This document shows positions 62,987-64,000 of a stretch of DNA of 64,000 nucleotides, piece by piece; the stretch's first letter is position 1; each line of letters starts with the position of its first letter. This DNA is from Halegenticoccus tardaugens (GTDB taxonomy: Archaea > Halobacteriota > Halobacteria > Halobacteriales > Haloferacaceae). A model generated the notes under the pieces. That model was not told the DNA's origin. It saw only the letters and a program-made list of their open reading frames with translations, and ran no database searches. The position numbers were made by a program, and so were the translations under genes. The stretch covers positions 186,001 to 250,000 of the forward strand of contig NZ_SDIC01000007.1 in the NCBI RefSeq assembly GCF_004116405.1, given 5' to 3'.

Positions 62987-64000
62987 ATGACTGAGACACA
63001 TACTCCGCATGTCATAGGGATCGGCCAAATACCAAACGGTACATACGACATTCCAGCACGGGATTTAGCAGTCAATGTCCTTCTTGAGGCACTAGCAGAC
63101 GCATCGTTATCACCCTCTGACCTTGATGGAATTTATATGCCAACGCCTCGGGCATGGATGCCACAGAAGTTCTTTTCGACGTATCTGATACACCATCTTG
63201 GGCTTGACTTACATCAATCGATGGAGATTTCGACTGGTGGGACGAGTGGGGCACGCGCGCTCCACTCCGCGGTAACCGATATCCGTACAGGCGCCGTCAA
63301 CACGGCTGTCGTCCTCGCCACAGAACGAAACTCACTGATTGAGACGAGTGGATCATACTTCCAGTATATTCTCCGTGTCTTTGACGTGGAATTTCAATCA
63401 CCGATCGGAATGTCGATCCCAGGAGTCTACGCACAAAGTCTCTAACGCTACGTTTACGAGTATGGCCTTAATAGAGAAGACATTGCCGAGATTGCCGTCA
63501 AAAACCGCAATAATGCTCGCGAAAATCCATACGCCGTGTTCGACACGCAAGTTACACGTGGCGATGTTCTCGGTTCTCGGCTGATCGCCGACCCGATCAG
63601 ACTCCTTGAGTGTCCAGCACCCTGTGACGGTGCTGCTGCGTTAGTATTGACGAACGACTCTATCGCAGAGACCGCGCACGGGGCCGTGGAAATCAGTGGA
63701 ATTGGTTCTCACCACGCTCCGAGCCACCTACTCATGAGTCGTGATATTTCCGTGACCGAACTGCCAGCTGTCAGAGCCGCCGCGCAACAAGCCAGTGGAG
63801 AAGCCGAGCTCGAACTCGACGAATTCGACGTCTACGAGCCGTACGCTCCGTTTCCTCACATTGAGGCAATCATTACGGAAGAACTCGGACTCGCCGAGGA
63901 AGGGCAGGGTGTTCAAGCGTGTCTTGAGGGAGAAACTGCCCCCGATGGTAAGTTCCCAATTAGTCCGTCTGGGGGATGCTTAGGTCGAGGCCATCCACCT
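62987..64000 (+). pseudogene. Thiolase-like (SCP2/lipid-transfer type) protein with an in-frame stop, cut by the window end
   Basis: The ATG at 62987 opens a thiolase-superfamily protein (HVIGIGQIPNGTYDIPARDL, LADASLSPSDLDGIYMPTP, MEISTGGTSGARALHSAVTD). A single TAA at 63443-63445 interrupts it, after which the same frame continues without loss (RYVYEYGLNREDIAEIAVKN, CPAPCDGAAALVLTNDS, SPSGGCLGRGHP) to the window end. The position of the thiolase nucleophile Cys (usually C-(A/S)-S-G) is Gly-Thr-Ser-Gly, as in non-thiolase members that act with a DUF35 (OB-fold) partner. It is either a pseudogene, a read-through case or a sequence error. Confidence 0.75.

Noticed and set aside
1..64000. tRNA, rRNA or CRISPR features
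   Set aside because: I saw no cloverleaf-like sequence with a standard T-loop, no rRNA-like conserved sequence and no regularly spaced long repeats.

Overview
The window looks haloarchaeal (class Halobacteria). Predicted proteins are rich in Asp/Glu, many genes have a TATA-like box centred about 25-27 nt upstream of the start codon with no room for a leader, and the insertion-sequence families (IS701/IS4-like, IS5, IS6, IS1595, IS200/IS605 TnpB) are those that litter haloarchaeal plasmids. A ParA ATPase with a 9-bp iteron-like array, heavy IS debris and many decayed genes suggest a megaplasmid or a catabolic island. I saw no rRNA, tRNA or CRISPR array.

Layout. 1-966: decayed IS701-like element. 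1126-3401: tungsten aldehyde oxidoreductase with two MoaD/ThiS-like small proteins. 4018-5570: cytosine deaminase with the decayed start of a permease. 5786-9734: LysE exporter, IS fragments, ParA operon and candidate centromere, IS6 remnant. 9961-19806: IclR regulator, 2-oxoacid dehydrogenase E1 alpha/beta, YjiH-like membrane protein, gamma-carbonic-anhydrase-like protein, DASS transporter, CoA-ligase alpha subunit, Lrp-like regulator. 20359-25797: large FAD/Fe-S oxidase, thioesterase, DUF3179 protein.

26058-38817 is a gentisate-type aromatic catabolic cluster: UspA, YjiH-like protein, Rieske ferredoxin, amidohydrolase, IclR, FAD monooxygenase, aldehyde dehydrogenase, bicupin ring-cleavage dioxygenase, small zinc ribbon, FAH-family hydrolase and an AMP-forming ligase. 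38818-41110 is a gene graveyard. 41326-50828 holds a split PEP-synthase-like pair resembling phenylphosphate synthase, a Nudix protein, a Rieske ring-hydroxylating dioxygenase (alpha, beta and an unknown third protein), aldehyde and alcohol dehydrogenases and a phosphoesterase.

50970-59888 carries two more IclR regulators and a second, rearranged version of the catabolic module: Rieske ferredoxin, amidohydrolase, maleate-isomerase-like protein, YjiH-like protein, UspA, a decayed zinc ribbon and FAH. 60197-61439 is a nearly intact copy of the IS701-like element seen at position 1, in the same orientation, followed by a fifth IclR gene and a thiolase-like gene broken by one in-frame stop.

Inferred joint function: aromatic alcohols, aldehydes and acids are oxidised (ADH, ALDHs, AOR), hydroxylated (Rieske dioxygenase, flavin monooxygenase) or activated (ligase, dikinase pair), cleaved by the bicupin dioxygenase, and hydrolysed by FAH enzymes to pyruvate plus fumarate or maleate. 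The maleate isomerase would supply the missing isomerisation. Five IclR regulators and three YjiH-like membrane proteins suggest several substrate-specific sub-modules.
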